Assembly (NCBI GenBank): GCA_036493755.1
Contig: DASXPG010000218.1
Span: 1 to 6,462 of the forward strand
Direction: 5' to 3'
Length of the DNA: 6,462 nucleotides
DNA from: DASXPG01 sp036493755
GTDB taxonomy: Bacteria; Gemmatimonadota; Gemmatimonadetes; Gemmatimonadales; JACORV01
The position numbers and the translations under genes are program-made. Of this stretch, positions 1 through 5,143 are shown piece after piece; within the stretch, counting starts at the first letter, position 1, and each line of letters begins with the position of its first letter. The notes beneath the pieces were generated by a model that was not told where the DNA came from, ran no database searches, and saw nothing but the letters and a program-made list of their open reading frames with translations.

Positions 1-588
1 AACCTGGTCGGGCTCGCGGTCGCGGGCGTGGATCCACGTGAAGATGTGGTTTACCGCTTCGCCGTCCTGGAGACGCCCGACGTGAACGCCTTCGCGGCTC
101 CCGGCGGCTACATCTTCGTGACCCGGGGCGCGCTGGACCTGATGGAAAGCGAGTCGGAGCTGGCCGGTGTCCTGGGTCATGAGGTCGGCCACGTCAACCG
201 CCGGCACGTCGTCGAGCAGATCCGCAAATCCGACACCATGCGCGCGGTGCACGACCAGGCGAATCTCAACGGCTCCGTGCTGGACAAGGTCGTCGGCAAC
301 GGCGCCAGCGTCCTCTTCACCGGCCTCTCGCGCAGCGACGAGCTGGAAGCCGACAGCCTCGGCTTCGAGTACGCCGCCGCCGCCGGCTACGATCCCAATG
401 GCCTGGCGACATTCATCGGACGACTCGGCAGTCATGCCGGCCAGGGCCCGGTAGCGGACGTGATGGCCACCCATCCCCGCCCCGCCGACCGGCTGGCCCA
501 GCTTCAGCGTATCGCCGAGCGCGACAAGTATCCCGCCGGCGCAATTCTCGCCGACCGTTTCCGCCAGAGCATCCCCGCGCACCAGTAG
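1..588 (+). CDS. M48 family metallopeptidase, 3' part (5' end outside window)
   Basis: Zinc-dependent endopeptidase of the M48 family, related to periplasmic BepA/YfgC-type proteases that handle envelope proteins. The reading frame is open from base 1, so the true start lies upstream; the GTG at 28 is only an internal codon. About 195 residues are visible. The zinc-binding HEVGH motif is encoded at 178-192, and the third ligand motif E-x-x-A-D begins at 340 (ELEAD). Both are intact, so the enzyme should be active. The visible C-terminal half also has the AAGYDP stretch and an HPRPADRL motif typical of soluble, non-membrane M48 members. No membrane segment is seen in this part, and a signal peptide would be in the missing N-terminus. 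The stop is TAG at 586-588, and the ferritin-like gene follows after 71 bases on the same strand. Family assignment is firm; the exact subfamily and substrate are not determined. Confidence 0.9.
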   Translation, partial: NLVGLAVAGVDPREDVVYRFAVLETPDVNAFAAPGGYIFVTRGALDLMESESELAGVLGHEVGHVNRRHVVEQIRKSDTMRAVHDQANLNGSVLDKVVGNGASVLFTGLSRSDELEADSLGFEYAAAAGYDPNGLATFIGRLGSHAGQGPVADVMATHPRPADRLAQLQRIAERDKYPAGAILADRFRQSIPAHQ

Positions 589-649
589 GACCCGCGGAAC
601 AACCCGGATGCTGTTTCGGTAACCCTCTACGGCACCATCAACCCGCACC

Positions 650-654
650 AGGAG
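650..654 (+). promoter_or_regulatory. Shine-Dalgarno site of the ferritin-like gene
   Basis: AGGAG lies 5 bases before a GTG codon at 660. It decides the choice of this GTG start, since no ATG in this frame lies nearby upstream. Confidence 0.75.
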
Positions 655-659
655 TCGCA

Positions 660-1139
660 GTGGCCAAATCCGAGAAGTCGTCCGAACCAGGCAGGGTCAC
701 CCGCCAGGATCTCATTGCCGGTCTCAACGAGGACCTGGCCCGCGAGTACCAGGCGATCATCGCGTACGTCGTCTACTCGCAGGTGATCAAGGGCGCCCAG
801 TTCATGTCGATCGCGCAGGAGCTCGAGGTCCATGCGGGCCAGGAGCTCGCGCACGCGATCACCATCGCCAAGCAGATCGACTACCTCGGCGGAGACCCCG
901 TCGTCGTGCCCAAGCCGGTCAAGACGTCGGCGGATGCCAAGCAGATGCTGCGTTTCGATCTCGACAACGAGACCACGACGGTGCGGGCCTACCAGGAGCG
1001 GGTACGGCAGTGCGAGGCGCTGGGCGAGTTCGCGATGGCCGAGCACATACGCGAAATCCTGATGCAGGAACAGGAGCACCAGATCGATCTCGCCACGGCG
1101 CTCGGCGAGGACGTGCCGGACATGTCGTCGCGCGGCTGA
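660..1139 (+). CDS. Bacterioferritin-like diiron protein, probably without haem
   Basis: A 159-residue ferritin-like four-helix protein expected to bind and oxidise Fe(II), and perhaps store iron, in the cytoplasm. The ferroxidase ligands are all in register with bacterioferritin: E29 on helix A, E62 and H65 (ExxH) on helix B, E104 on helix C, and E137 and H140 (ExxH) on helix D. The spacings of 33, 3, 42, 33 and 3 residues match E. coli Bfr (E18, E51, H54, E94, E127, H130) except for one residue in the B-C loop. The haem-ligating Met that follows the helix-B glutamate in classical Bfr (Met52) is Leu63 here, so inter-subunit haem binding is unlikely. The N-terminus has a short charged Lys/Ser/Glu extension of about 12 residues. 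The GTG start is supported by AGGAG 5 bases upstream. The gene ends 9 bases from the convergent reductase. Whether it forms a 24-mer cannot be told from the sequence. Confidence 0.85.
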   Translation: MAKSEKSSEPGRVTRQDLIAGLNEDLAREYQAIIAYVVYSQVIKGAQFMSIAQELEVHAGQELAHAITIAKQIDYLGGDPVVVPKPVKTSADAKQMLRFDLDNETTTVRAYQERVRQCEALGEFAMAEHIREILMQEQEHQIDLATALGEDVPDMSSRG

Positions 1140-1148
1140 AGCCGGGCG

Positions 1149-2078
1149 CTACACTTCGCCGGCCGCGATGCGGCCGATTTCGGCCAGCTCGGAGGTGGTG
1201 AACTTCGCGCCCACGGCGGCCGCATTGGCCTTGGCCTGTTCGGGTTTCGTCGCGCCGGCGATCACCGACGCCACCGCCGGCCGCGTCGCCAGCCAGGTCA
1301 CCGCCAACTCGAGCAGCGAGCAGCCGCGGGCCGCCGCAAAGGTGCGCAGCGATTCCACGGTATCGAGCGTCCCGTCGCCCATCCGGCTCGCATAGCGCCC
1401 GCCCGCCAGCCGGCTGCCTTCCGGCGCCGGCCTTCCCTTCCGGTACTTGCCGGTCAGCAACCCCGCGGCCAGCGGATAAAAAGGAATGAAGGCCAGTTTC
1501 AGGCGGCCGCATTCGGCCAGGACTTCCTTTTCAGGCTCGCGATGCAGCAGGCTGTACTCATTCTGCACGCTGACGAAACGCGCCGCGCCCGGGACGGCCG
1601 CGGCATGAACCTCGCGCAGCTGGGCCACCGAGAAATTGCTGCAGCCGATCTCGCGGACCTTTCCCGCCTGCACCGCCTCGTTCAACGCGCCTAACGTTTC
1701 CGCGATCGGCACCTCGGGATCCCACTGGTGCTGCTGATAGAGATCGATTCGGTCGGTACCGAGCCGCCGCAGGGAGTCGTCCAGCGCGCGGCGCAGGTAG
1801 TCGGGGCGCGCGCCCTTCTTTCCCGGTCCGACCTCCATCCCGAATTTGCTGGCGATGACGACCTCGGCCCGGCGCTTGCCGAGGGCCTTACCGAGGAATT
1901 CTTCGCTCTTCGTCCCGCCGTAAATGTCGGCGGTGTCGAAAAAATTGATACCGGCACCCAACGCGGCGTCGACCACGGCGGTGGTGCCGGCCTGGTCCAC
2001 GCGGCCGCCGAAGTTGTTGCAACCGATGCCGACGACGGTAACCTCGAGCGATCCGATGCGGCGCATTTCCATGACCAT
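1149..2078 (-). CDS. Aldo/keto reductase
   Basis: A 309-residue NAD(P)H-dependent oxidoreductase of the aldo/keto reductase (AKR) superfamily with a (beta/alpha)8 barrel, probably cytoplasmic. With the start at 2078 the catalytic tetrad is complete: D48 and Y53 in FFDTADIYG, K78 in ASKFG, and H117 in LYQQHQWDP. GCSNFS and the C-terminal VIAGATKPEQAKAN segment are typical cofactor-binding AKR motifs. Three in-frame ATGs lie close together at 2078, 2072 and 2066. The first is chosen because a GGGG stretch precedes it by 7 bases; the last would give MRRIGSLEV and is also possible. The frame stays open further upstream to about 2513, but that part lacks family similarity and runs through the divergent neighbour. 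The length fits the family. The substrate is unknown; such enzymes often reduce small aldehydes and ketones. Confidence 0.9.
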   Translation of the reverse strand: MVMEMRRIGSLEVTVVGIGCNNFGGRVDQAGTTAVVDAALGAGINFFDTADIYGGTKSEEFLGKALGKRRAEVVIASKFGMEVGPGKKGARPDYLRRALDDSLRRLGTDRIDLYQQHQWDPEVPIAETLGALNEAVQAGKVREIGCSNFSVAQLREVHAAAVPGAARFVSVQNEYSLLHREPEKEVLAECGRLKLAFIPFYPLAAGLLTGKYRKGRPAPEGSRLAGGRYASRMGDGTLDTVESLRTFAAARGCSLLELAVTWLATRPAVASVIAGATKPEQAKANAAAVGAKFTTSELAEIGRIAAGEV

Positions 2079-2100
2079 CTTTTTACCCCGCGGCACTGGA

Positions 2101-2119
2101 ATTGTCGAGCCGGCACAAT
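2101..2119. promoter_or_regulatory. 19-bp inverted repeat in the divergent intergenic region (possible operator)
   Basis: ATTGT at 2101-2105 and ACAAT at 2115-2119 are perfect inverted half-sites around a 9-base centre that itself contains the palindrome GCCGGC. The site is 23 bases upstream of the reductase ATG (2078) and 67 bases upstream of the TerB-like ATG. This is where a dimeric repressor or activator of either gene could bind. Five-base arms can arise by chance, and no regulator gene is adjacent. The whole 2079-2185 intergenic region shows no convincing -35/-10 pair in either direction. Confidence 0.3.
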
Positions 2120-2185
2120 CGCACCGGTTGCGCCGCCGACCTTGCGGGATCAGCTTTCGCGCCACCTCCCAATACTGGTGATCCC

Positions 2186-3094
2186 ATGCAGCCCAGCGAC
2201 TATCCGCCCATCCTCGCCATCGCCATGCTCGCCGCCCGCGCCGACGGCACCACCGACGCCGCCGAGCAGGCCGCGATCGAAGCCGCACTGTCCCGCATCG
2301 GCGCGCCCGACGTGGCCACGCAGGCCACCGCGCTCGCCACCGGCCAGCCCCGGCTCGGCGATCTGGCGCGGCAACTCTCGGGACCGGACGCAAAGCAGCT
2401 CGCCTGGGAAACCGCCCTCGCCGTCTGTCATGCCGACGGCAGCGCCAATCCCGCGGAATCGCAGTTCCTCGAGCATCTCCAGGATGTCCTGGGGGTGAGC
2501 GACGCGGTCGCATCGCAGCAGCAACAGACCGCCACTGCCCTGGCTGCCGCGCCGATCGCCTCGGGAGCCCCCGGCCAGCCGGCCGCGGGTTCGACCGACG
2601 AATACATCCTCCAACAGGCGATCCTCACCGGCGCACTCGAGATCCTTCCCGACCGCCTCGCCAACATCGCAATCCTTCCCATCCAGCTGCGGCTGGTCTA
2701 TCACATCGGCCAGCGGCACGGCCAGAAGCTCGACATGAACCAGGTGAAGGATCTGGCCGCCACCCTGGGACTCGGCGCGGCGGCGCAGTCGGTCGAAGGC
2801 GTGATGATGAAGGTGCTCGGCGGATTGGCGGGCGGTCTGCTCGGCGGTCTGGGCGGCGGCGCGACCCGGATCGCGACCGGCGCGGTGGTGAGCTTCACAG
2901 CGACCTATGCCCTGGGACACGTCGCCGAGCAGTATTACGCCCAGGGCCGCAAGCTCAGCCAGAGCGACCTCAAGACGCTATTCGGCCGTTTCCAACAGGA
3001 AGCCCACGGCATCTATCCCCAGGTCCAGCAGCAGATCCACACCCAGTCGGGATCACTCAACATCCAGGGACTGCTGGCCTCACTGCGCGGCTGA
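2186..3094 (+). CDS. TerB-like and DUF697-like two-domain protein
   Basis: A 302-residue protein with two recognisable parts. Residues about 8-105 look like a TerB/DUF533-type helical domain: two repeats each carry an A-D-G acidic loop followed by a glutamate (D20-G21...E27 and D84-G85...E91), the sites that bind metal in TerB-like domains. A Gln/Ala/Pro-rich linker covers about 106-138. Residues about 140-265 resemble DUF697, including ILPDRLANIAILPIQLRLVY, the glycine-rich GGLAGGLLGGLGGG stretch (212-225) and TYALGHVAEQYYAQG. The C-terminal tail is Gln-rich. The ATG at 2186 is preferred, with GGTG 5 bases before it; an open frame reaching back to 2102 lacks similarity. The glycine-rich and hydrophobic part may associate with the membrane, but no clean transmembrane helix is evident. 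DUF697 is often tied to GTPase-related proteins, but no GTPase motif occurs here. No biochemical function can be assigned. Confidence 0.7.
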   Translation: MQPSDYPPILAIAMLAARADGTTDAAEQAAIEAALSRIGAPDVATQATALATGQPRLGDLARQLSGPDAKQLAWETALAVCHADGSANPAESQFLEHLQDVLGVSDAVASQQQQTATALAAAPIASGAPGQPAAGSTDEYILQQAILTGALEILPDRLANIAILPIQLRLVYHIGQRHGQKLDMNQVKDLAATLGLGAAAQSVEGVMMKVLGGLAGGLLGGLGGGATRIATGAVVSFTATYALGHVAEQYYAQGRKLSQSDLKTLFGRFQQEAHGIYPQVQQQIHTQSGSLNIQGLLASLRG

Positions 3095-3120
3095 GGGAAC
3101 CCCGAAGAATCAAAACGGGT

Positions 3121-3163
3121 AGCTCCCGGTGACCCGCGCGAAAAGGCGCGACATCCGGGAGCT
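3121..3163 (+). promoter_or_regulatory. RNA hairpin sequestering the ribosome binding site of the SnoaL-like gene
   Basis: AGCTCCCGG at 3121-3129 is the exact reverse complement of CCGGGAGCT at 3155-3163, giving a 9-bp stem. Inside it CGCGC (3135-3139) can pair with GCGCG (3146-3150) around a 6-base loop, GAAAAG. The Shine-Dalgarno GGGAG (3157-3161) lies entirely in the 3' arm, so the folded mRNA would hide it from the ribosome. The structure starts 26 bases after the stop of the preceding gene. Such layouts occur in thermosensors, translational attenuators and protein-binding leaders; the trigger is not known. The stem is followed by TCTC and not a T-tract, which argues against a simple terminator. 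Confidence 0.5.
3157..3161 (+). promoter_or_regulatory. Shine-Dalgarno site of the SnoaL-like gene
   Basis: GGGAG lies 6 bases before the ATG at 3168 and decides this start over a GTG at 3129, which has no such site and falls inside the hairpin. Confidence 0.7.
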
Positions 3164-3167
3164 TCTC

Positions 3168-3599
3168 ATGTCGACCGACGACAACAAGAACATCGCCCGC
3201 CGTTTCATCGAAGAAGTCATGGCCGGCGGGAAGATGGATGCCGTAGACAGCCTGGTGACCGCCGACTTCAGGCCCCACAGCTGGGGCAACATGCCGGCCG
3301 GCACCGCGGCCTTCAAACAAGCGATGAAGCGCGTCGCCGCAGGACTTTCCGACACCAGGATGATCATCGAGGACATGATCGCCGAAGGCGACAAAGTCGC
3401 GGTGCGGCTCACGGCGCATGGCGTTCACAAGGGCGAGTTCATGGGGATGAAACCGACCGGCAAGGCCTATACCATCCCCGAGATCCACATCTTCAGAATT
3501 CAGGGCGGCAAGATCTCCGAGCATTGGCGCGAGGCCGACATGCTGGGAATGATGCAGCAGCTCGGCGCGCTGCCCCAGCCGCAGAAGAAGGCCAGCTGA
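3168..3599 (+). CDS. SnoaL-like (NTF2-fold) ester cyclase family protein
   Basis: A 143-residue cytoplasmic protein of the SnoaL-like polyketide cyclase / NTF2-like alpha+beta barrel superfamily. Features seen: an N-terminal helix with NIARRFIEEVMAGG; LVTADFRPHS (about 29-38), a typical pocket-lining segment; an EGDKVAVRLTAHGVHKGEFMG strand pair (73-93); PTGK(A)Y followed by IPEIHIFRIQGGKISEHWREAD (about 103-124). The EHW...D motif near the C-terminus, with D124, matches the position of the catalytic acidic residue of SnoaL-type cyclases. Members of this family outside polyketide clusters usually have no known substrate, and no biosynthetic genes are nearby, so a cyclase reaction should not be assumed. 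The start at 3168 follows GGGAG by 6 bases. That site lies in a hairpin, suggesting translational control. The gene is followed by a strong terminator-like hairpin. Confidence 0.8.
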   Translation: MSTDDNKNIARRFIEEVMAGGKMDAVDSLVTADFRPHSWGNMPAGTAAFKQAMKRVAAGLSDTRMIIEDMIAEGDKVAVRLTAHGVHKGEFMGMKPTGKAYTIPEIHIFRIQGGKISEHWREADMLGMMQQLGALPQPQKKAS

Positions 3600-3615
3600 C
3601 CGCCCGGCCGGAAAC

Positions 3616-3641
3616 GCCTCCCGCCTCGTCAGGCGGGAGGC
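3616..3641. terminator. Hairpin terminator between convergent genes
   Basis: GCCTCCCGCCT and AGGCGGGAGGC form a perfect 11-bp stem around the loop CGTC, 16 bases after the SnoaL-like stop and 6 bases from the lipoprotein stop on the other strand. No long T-tract follows: on the minus strand the stem is followed by GTTTCC, on the plus strand by CGCCGATTA. It probably serves both genes, as a low-U terminator or as an RNA 3'-end stabiliser. Confidence 0.65.
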
Positions 3642-3647
3642 CGCCGA

Positions 3648-4355
3648 TTACTCGCGGCGGACCCAATCATAGATACGGGTGATTTCGGGGCTGGCATCGT
3701 CGCCGTTCATCACCCGTACCCGCACCGTCAGCTTCGCCAGATCCTTCGAGCGCTCATACGATTCGATGATGGTGAGATCGCCGTTGTGGCGCTCCACTTC
3801 ATAGCGCTTCTTGTTCCAGCGCCCGATGACCTGGGACCTGGTACGGCCGTCGCTATTGGGCACTTCAACGGTGCGGCCATCAAAGAAGAGCGTCACTTCC
3901 GATCCATTGTTGGGATGAACCGTCACGGTGCTGTCGGTCTGCGAGATGCTGATCTCACGGGCCGGGCCGCGGCCGTTGCCGGAATCCGCCGGAGCGCTGC
4001 GCCGGCCAGTATCGCCGCCGGTGTCGCCACCGCGGCCACTGCTACCACCAGTGCCGCCGCCCATTCCGCCGCGCCCGCCACCCATGCCGCCGCGTCCACC
4101 GCCGAAACCACCCCGGCCGCCACCCATGCCACCGCGGCCGCCACCGAATCCGCCGCCGCCGCCGCCGCGCCCTCCCTGGGAACCACCTGAGCGTCCGGCA
4201 ACACTCGCCGAAGCGTTGTATTCCCAGACGCCGGTGAGATCGGCCGGCGCCACCACGGGTGCCGCGGCGCTCGAAGAACCGCCATGATGGCAGGCTGTTG
4301 CCAGGGAAAGCAGTAACAGACCGGGACCAGCAAGAATCAGACGACGACTACTCAT
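3648..4355 (-). CDS. Lipoprotein with glycine-rich heptad repeats
   Basis: A 235-residue predicted lipoprotein. MSSRR, a leucine-rich hydrophobic segment (L13-L18) and the lipobox-like LATA-C (C22) indicate signal peptidase II cleavage and lipid attachment at C22. An Ala/Pro-rich spacer leads to DLTGVWEYNAS (39-49), a G-x-W motif like the first strand of lipocalin-type barrels. This is interrupted by a Gly/Arg-rich insert (about 54-130) with five seven-residue repeats of the form G(M/F)GGG(R/T)G at 69-103. The remaining 133-235 region is beta-rich: ISISQTDSTVTV, SEVTLFFDGRTVEVPN, IGRWNKKRYEVERH, LTIIESYERSKDLAKLTVRVRV and a YDWVRRE terminus. The start at 4355 is chosen for the signal peptide and for GAGG 5 bases upstream; an open frame extends to 4469 without a signal. 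It diverges from yceI. I do not recognise a named family; a barrel domain split by a flexible loop is inference. Confidence 0.75.
   Translation of the reverse strand: MSSRRLILAGPGLLLLSLATACHHGGSSSAAAPVVAPADLTGVWEYNASASVAGRSGGSQGGRGGGGGGFGGGRGGMGGGRGGFGGGRGGMGGGRGGMGGGTGGSSGRGGDTGGDTGRRSAPADSGNGRGPAREISISQTDSTVTVHPNNGSEVTLFFDGRTVEVPNSDGRTRSQVIGRWNKKRYEVERHNGDLTIIESYERSKDLAKLTVRVRVMNGDDASPEITRIYDWVRRE
4047..4151 (-). repeat. Five tandem 21-bp repeats coding a glycine-rich heptad
   Basis: Five consecutive 21-bp units in frame inside the lipoprotein gene encode G(M/F)GGG(R/T)G: Phe in units 1 and 3, Met in 2, 4 and 5, and Thr instead of Arg in unit 5. The whole number of codons per unit means copy number could change by slippage without breaking the frame. 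Confidence 0.85.
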
Positions 4356-4461
4356 TGAATCCTCAATAAGCGGGTTGCGGCCCGGGGGGATACCATGGAG
4401 ACTGAGGCAGGGCCGCTCAGGTAACGGTACGCGCCGACCCGTTCGTTCGTTTGACGAAGGT

Positions 4462-4466
4462 GAGGG
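4462..4466 (+). promoter_or_regulatory. Shine-Dalgarno site of the yceI-like gene
   Basis: GAGGG lies 6 bases upstream of the GTG at 4473 and supports that start. The rest of the 117-bp divergent region (4356-4472) shows no convincing -35/-10 pair; a lone TACCAT at 4391 has no partner at proper spacing. Confidence 0.65.
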
Positions 4467-4472
4467 CACAAC

Positions 4473-5090
4473 GTGAAGCGATGCGTCACGACTCTTAGCG
4501 TTTTCTTAGTGCTTGTCTCATCCGCGCACGCCCAGACGCGCGATTCGGTGGTCTACCTGCTGGCGCCATCAAGTCGTTTCGAGGTGAAGACGGGGAAGGC
4601 CGGCCTGATGAGTTTCGCCGGCCACGAGCACGTCATCCGGGCCCGCAGCTTCTCCGGCCGCATCGTTCACGTTCCCGGCGCGCCGGCTTTTTCGAGCGTG
4701 CAGGTCACGGTGCCGACCGACAGCCTCCAGGTGATGACGCCGCCCGATACGGCCGAGATCCGGAAAGTGACGCAGGCGATGCGCCAGGATGTGCTGGATG
4801 TGGAACACTTCCCCGAAATCCGTCTCGCGTCGCGCAGCGTCACTGCCACGGCCAACGGATTGCGCATCCTCACCCAGCTGACGATGCACGGGCAGAGCCG
4901 CGACGTGCCGGTGGAGATGCGCGTGCAGGTTCGGGGGGATACGCTCTTCGCATCAGGAACCTTCAGCGTGAAGCAGACCGACTTCGGCATGACCCCCTTT
5001 CGGGGCGGCCCGGGGGGAACGGTGCGCGTCGCCGACCGGGTCGACTTCACCATCGAGGCCGTCGGAATGCGTGAGAGCAAGGCTCGTTGA
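4473..5090 (+). CDS. YceI family periplasmic protein
   Basis: A 205-residue secreted protein of the YceI family, an extended lipocalin-like beta barrel that in characterised members binds polyisoprenoid-type lipids. A Sec signal peptide is clear: MKR, a hydrophobic core at about 5-17, and AHA|Q cleavage after residue 20. Family signatures follow in order: VVYLLAPSSRFEVKTGKAGLMSFAGHEHVI (27-55, with H51 and H53), the acidic and Asp/Thr-rich middle, LDVEHFPEIRLASRSV (108-123), LTMHGQSRDVPV (136-147) and the C-terminal TDFGMTPF...VADRVDFTIEAVG. The length fits the family. The start is GTG with GAGGG 6 bases upstream. It is divergent from the lipoprotein gene and precedes, by 53 bases, a secreted copper-monooxygenase-like protein. 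The ligand and physiological role in this organism are unknown; an envelope role is likely. Confidence 0.88.
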   Translation: MKRCVTTLSVFLVLVSSAHAQTRDSVVYLLAPSSRFEVKTGKAGLMSFAGHEHVIRARSFSGRIVHVPGAPAFSSVQVTVPTDSLQVMTPPDTAEIRKVTQAMRQDVLDVEHFPEIRLASRSVTATANGLRILTQLTMHGQSRDVPVEMRVQVRGDTLFASGTFSVKQTDFGMTPFRGGPGGTVRVADRVDFTIEAVGMRESKAR

Positions 5091-5106
5091 CGTGACGCCG
5101 ACGTCA
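5088..5106 (+). terminator. Weak hairpin over the yceI stop codon
   Basis: TGACGT (5088-5093, containing the TGA stop) pairs with ACGTCA (5101-5106) around a 7-base loop and is followed by TTTG. It may slow or end transcription before the next promoter. A 6-bp stem with a three-T tail is weak evidence. Confidence 0.25.
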
Positions 5107-5107
5107 T

Positions 5108-5136
5108 TTGCCCCGCGTGCGCGGCCCCGATAGGTT
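5108..5136 (+). promoter_or_regulatory. Promoter for a probable leaderless mRNA (first paralog)
   Basis: TTGCCC (5108-5113) and TAGGTT (5131-5136) are 17 bp apart, matching a sigma70-type -35/-10 arrangement with TTG and TAnnnT conserved. Only 7 bases separate the -10 from the ATG at 5144, so transcription should begin at or next to the A of the start codon. No Shine-Dalgarno site is present, as expected for a leaderless message. The same layout precedes the downstream paralog. Confidence 0.5.
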
Positions 5137-5143
5137 GCACTCA

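Noticed and set aside
1133..1163. Possible terminator between the convergent ferritin-like and reductase genes
   Set aside because: Only a 4-bp stem (CGGC-TGAA-GCCG) and a bulged 7-bp stem overlapping both stops can be drawn. There is no T-tract, and the GC content makes such stems common.
2079..2513. N-terminal extension of the aldo/keto reductase by 145 residues
   Set aside because: The extra part is Arg/Trp-rich without AKR similarity, overlaps the divergent TerB-like gene, and the family normally starts near the ATG at 2078.
3129..3167. Upstream GTG start for the SnoaL-like protein
   Set aside because: No Shine-Dalgarno site precedes it, the added residues are not family-like, and it lies inside the hairpin. 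The ATG at 3168 has GGGAG at proper spacing.
3928..4287. Proline-rich plus-strand frame that could be read as a repetitive cell-wall protein
   Set aside because: The poly-proline is the complement of the glycine repeats of the minus-strand lipoprotein, which has a lipobox, a Shine-Dalgarno site and folded-domain sequence.
4446..4458. TTGACG with the small palindrome TTCGT-TTG-ACGAA upstream of yceI, as promoter or operator
   Set aside because: The TTGACG runs straight into the Shine-Dalgarno site with no room for a -10, and 5-base arms next to a GTTC repeat are weak.
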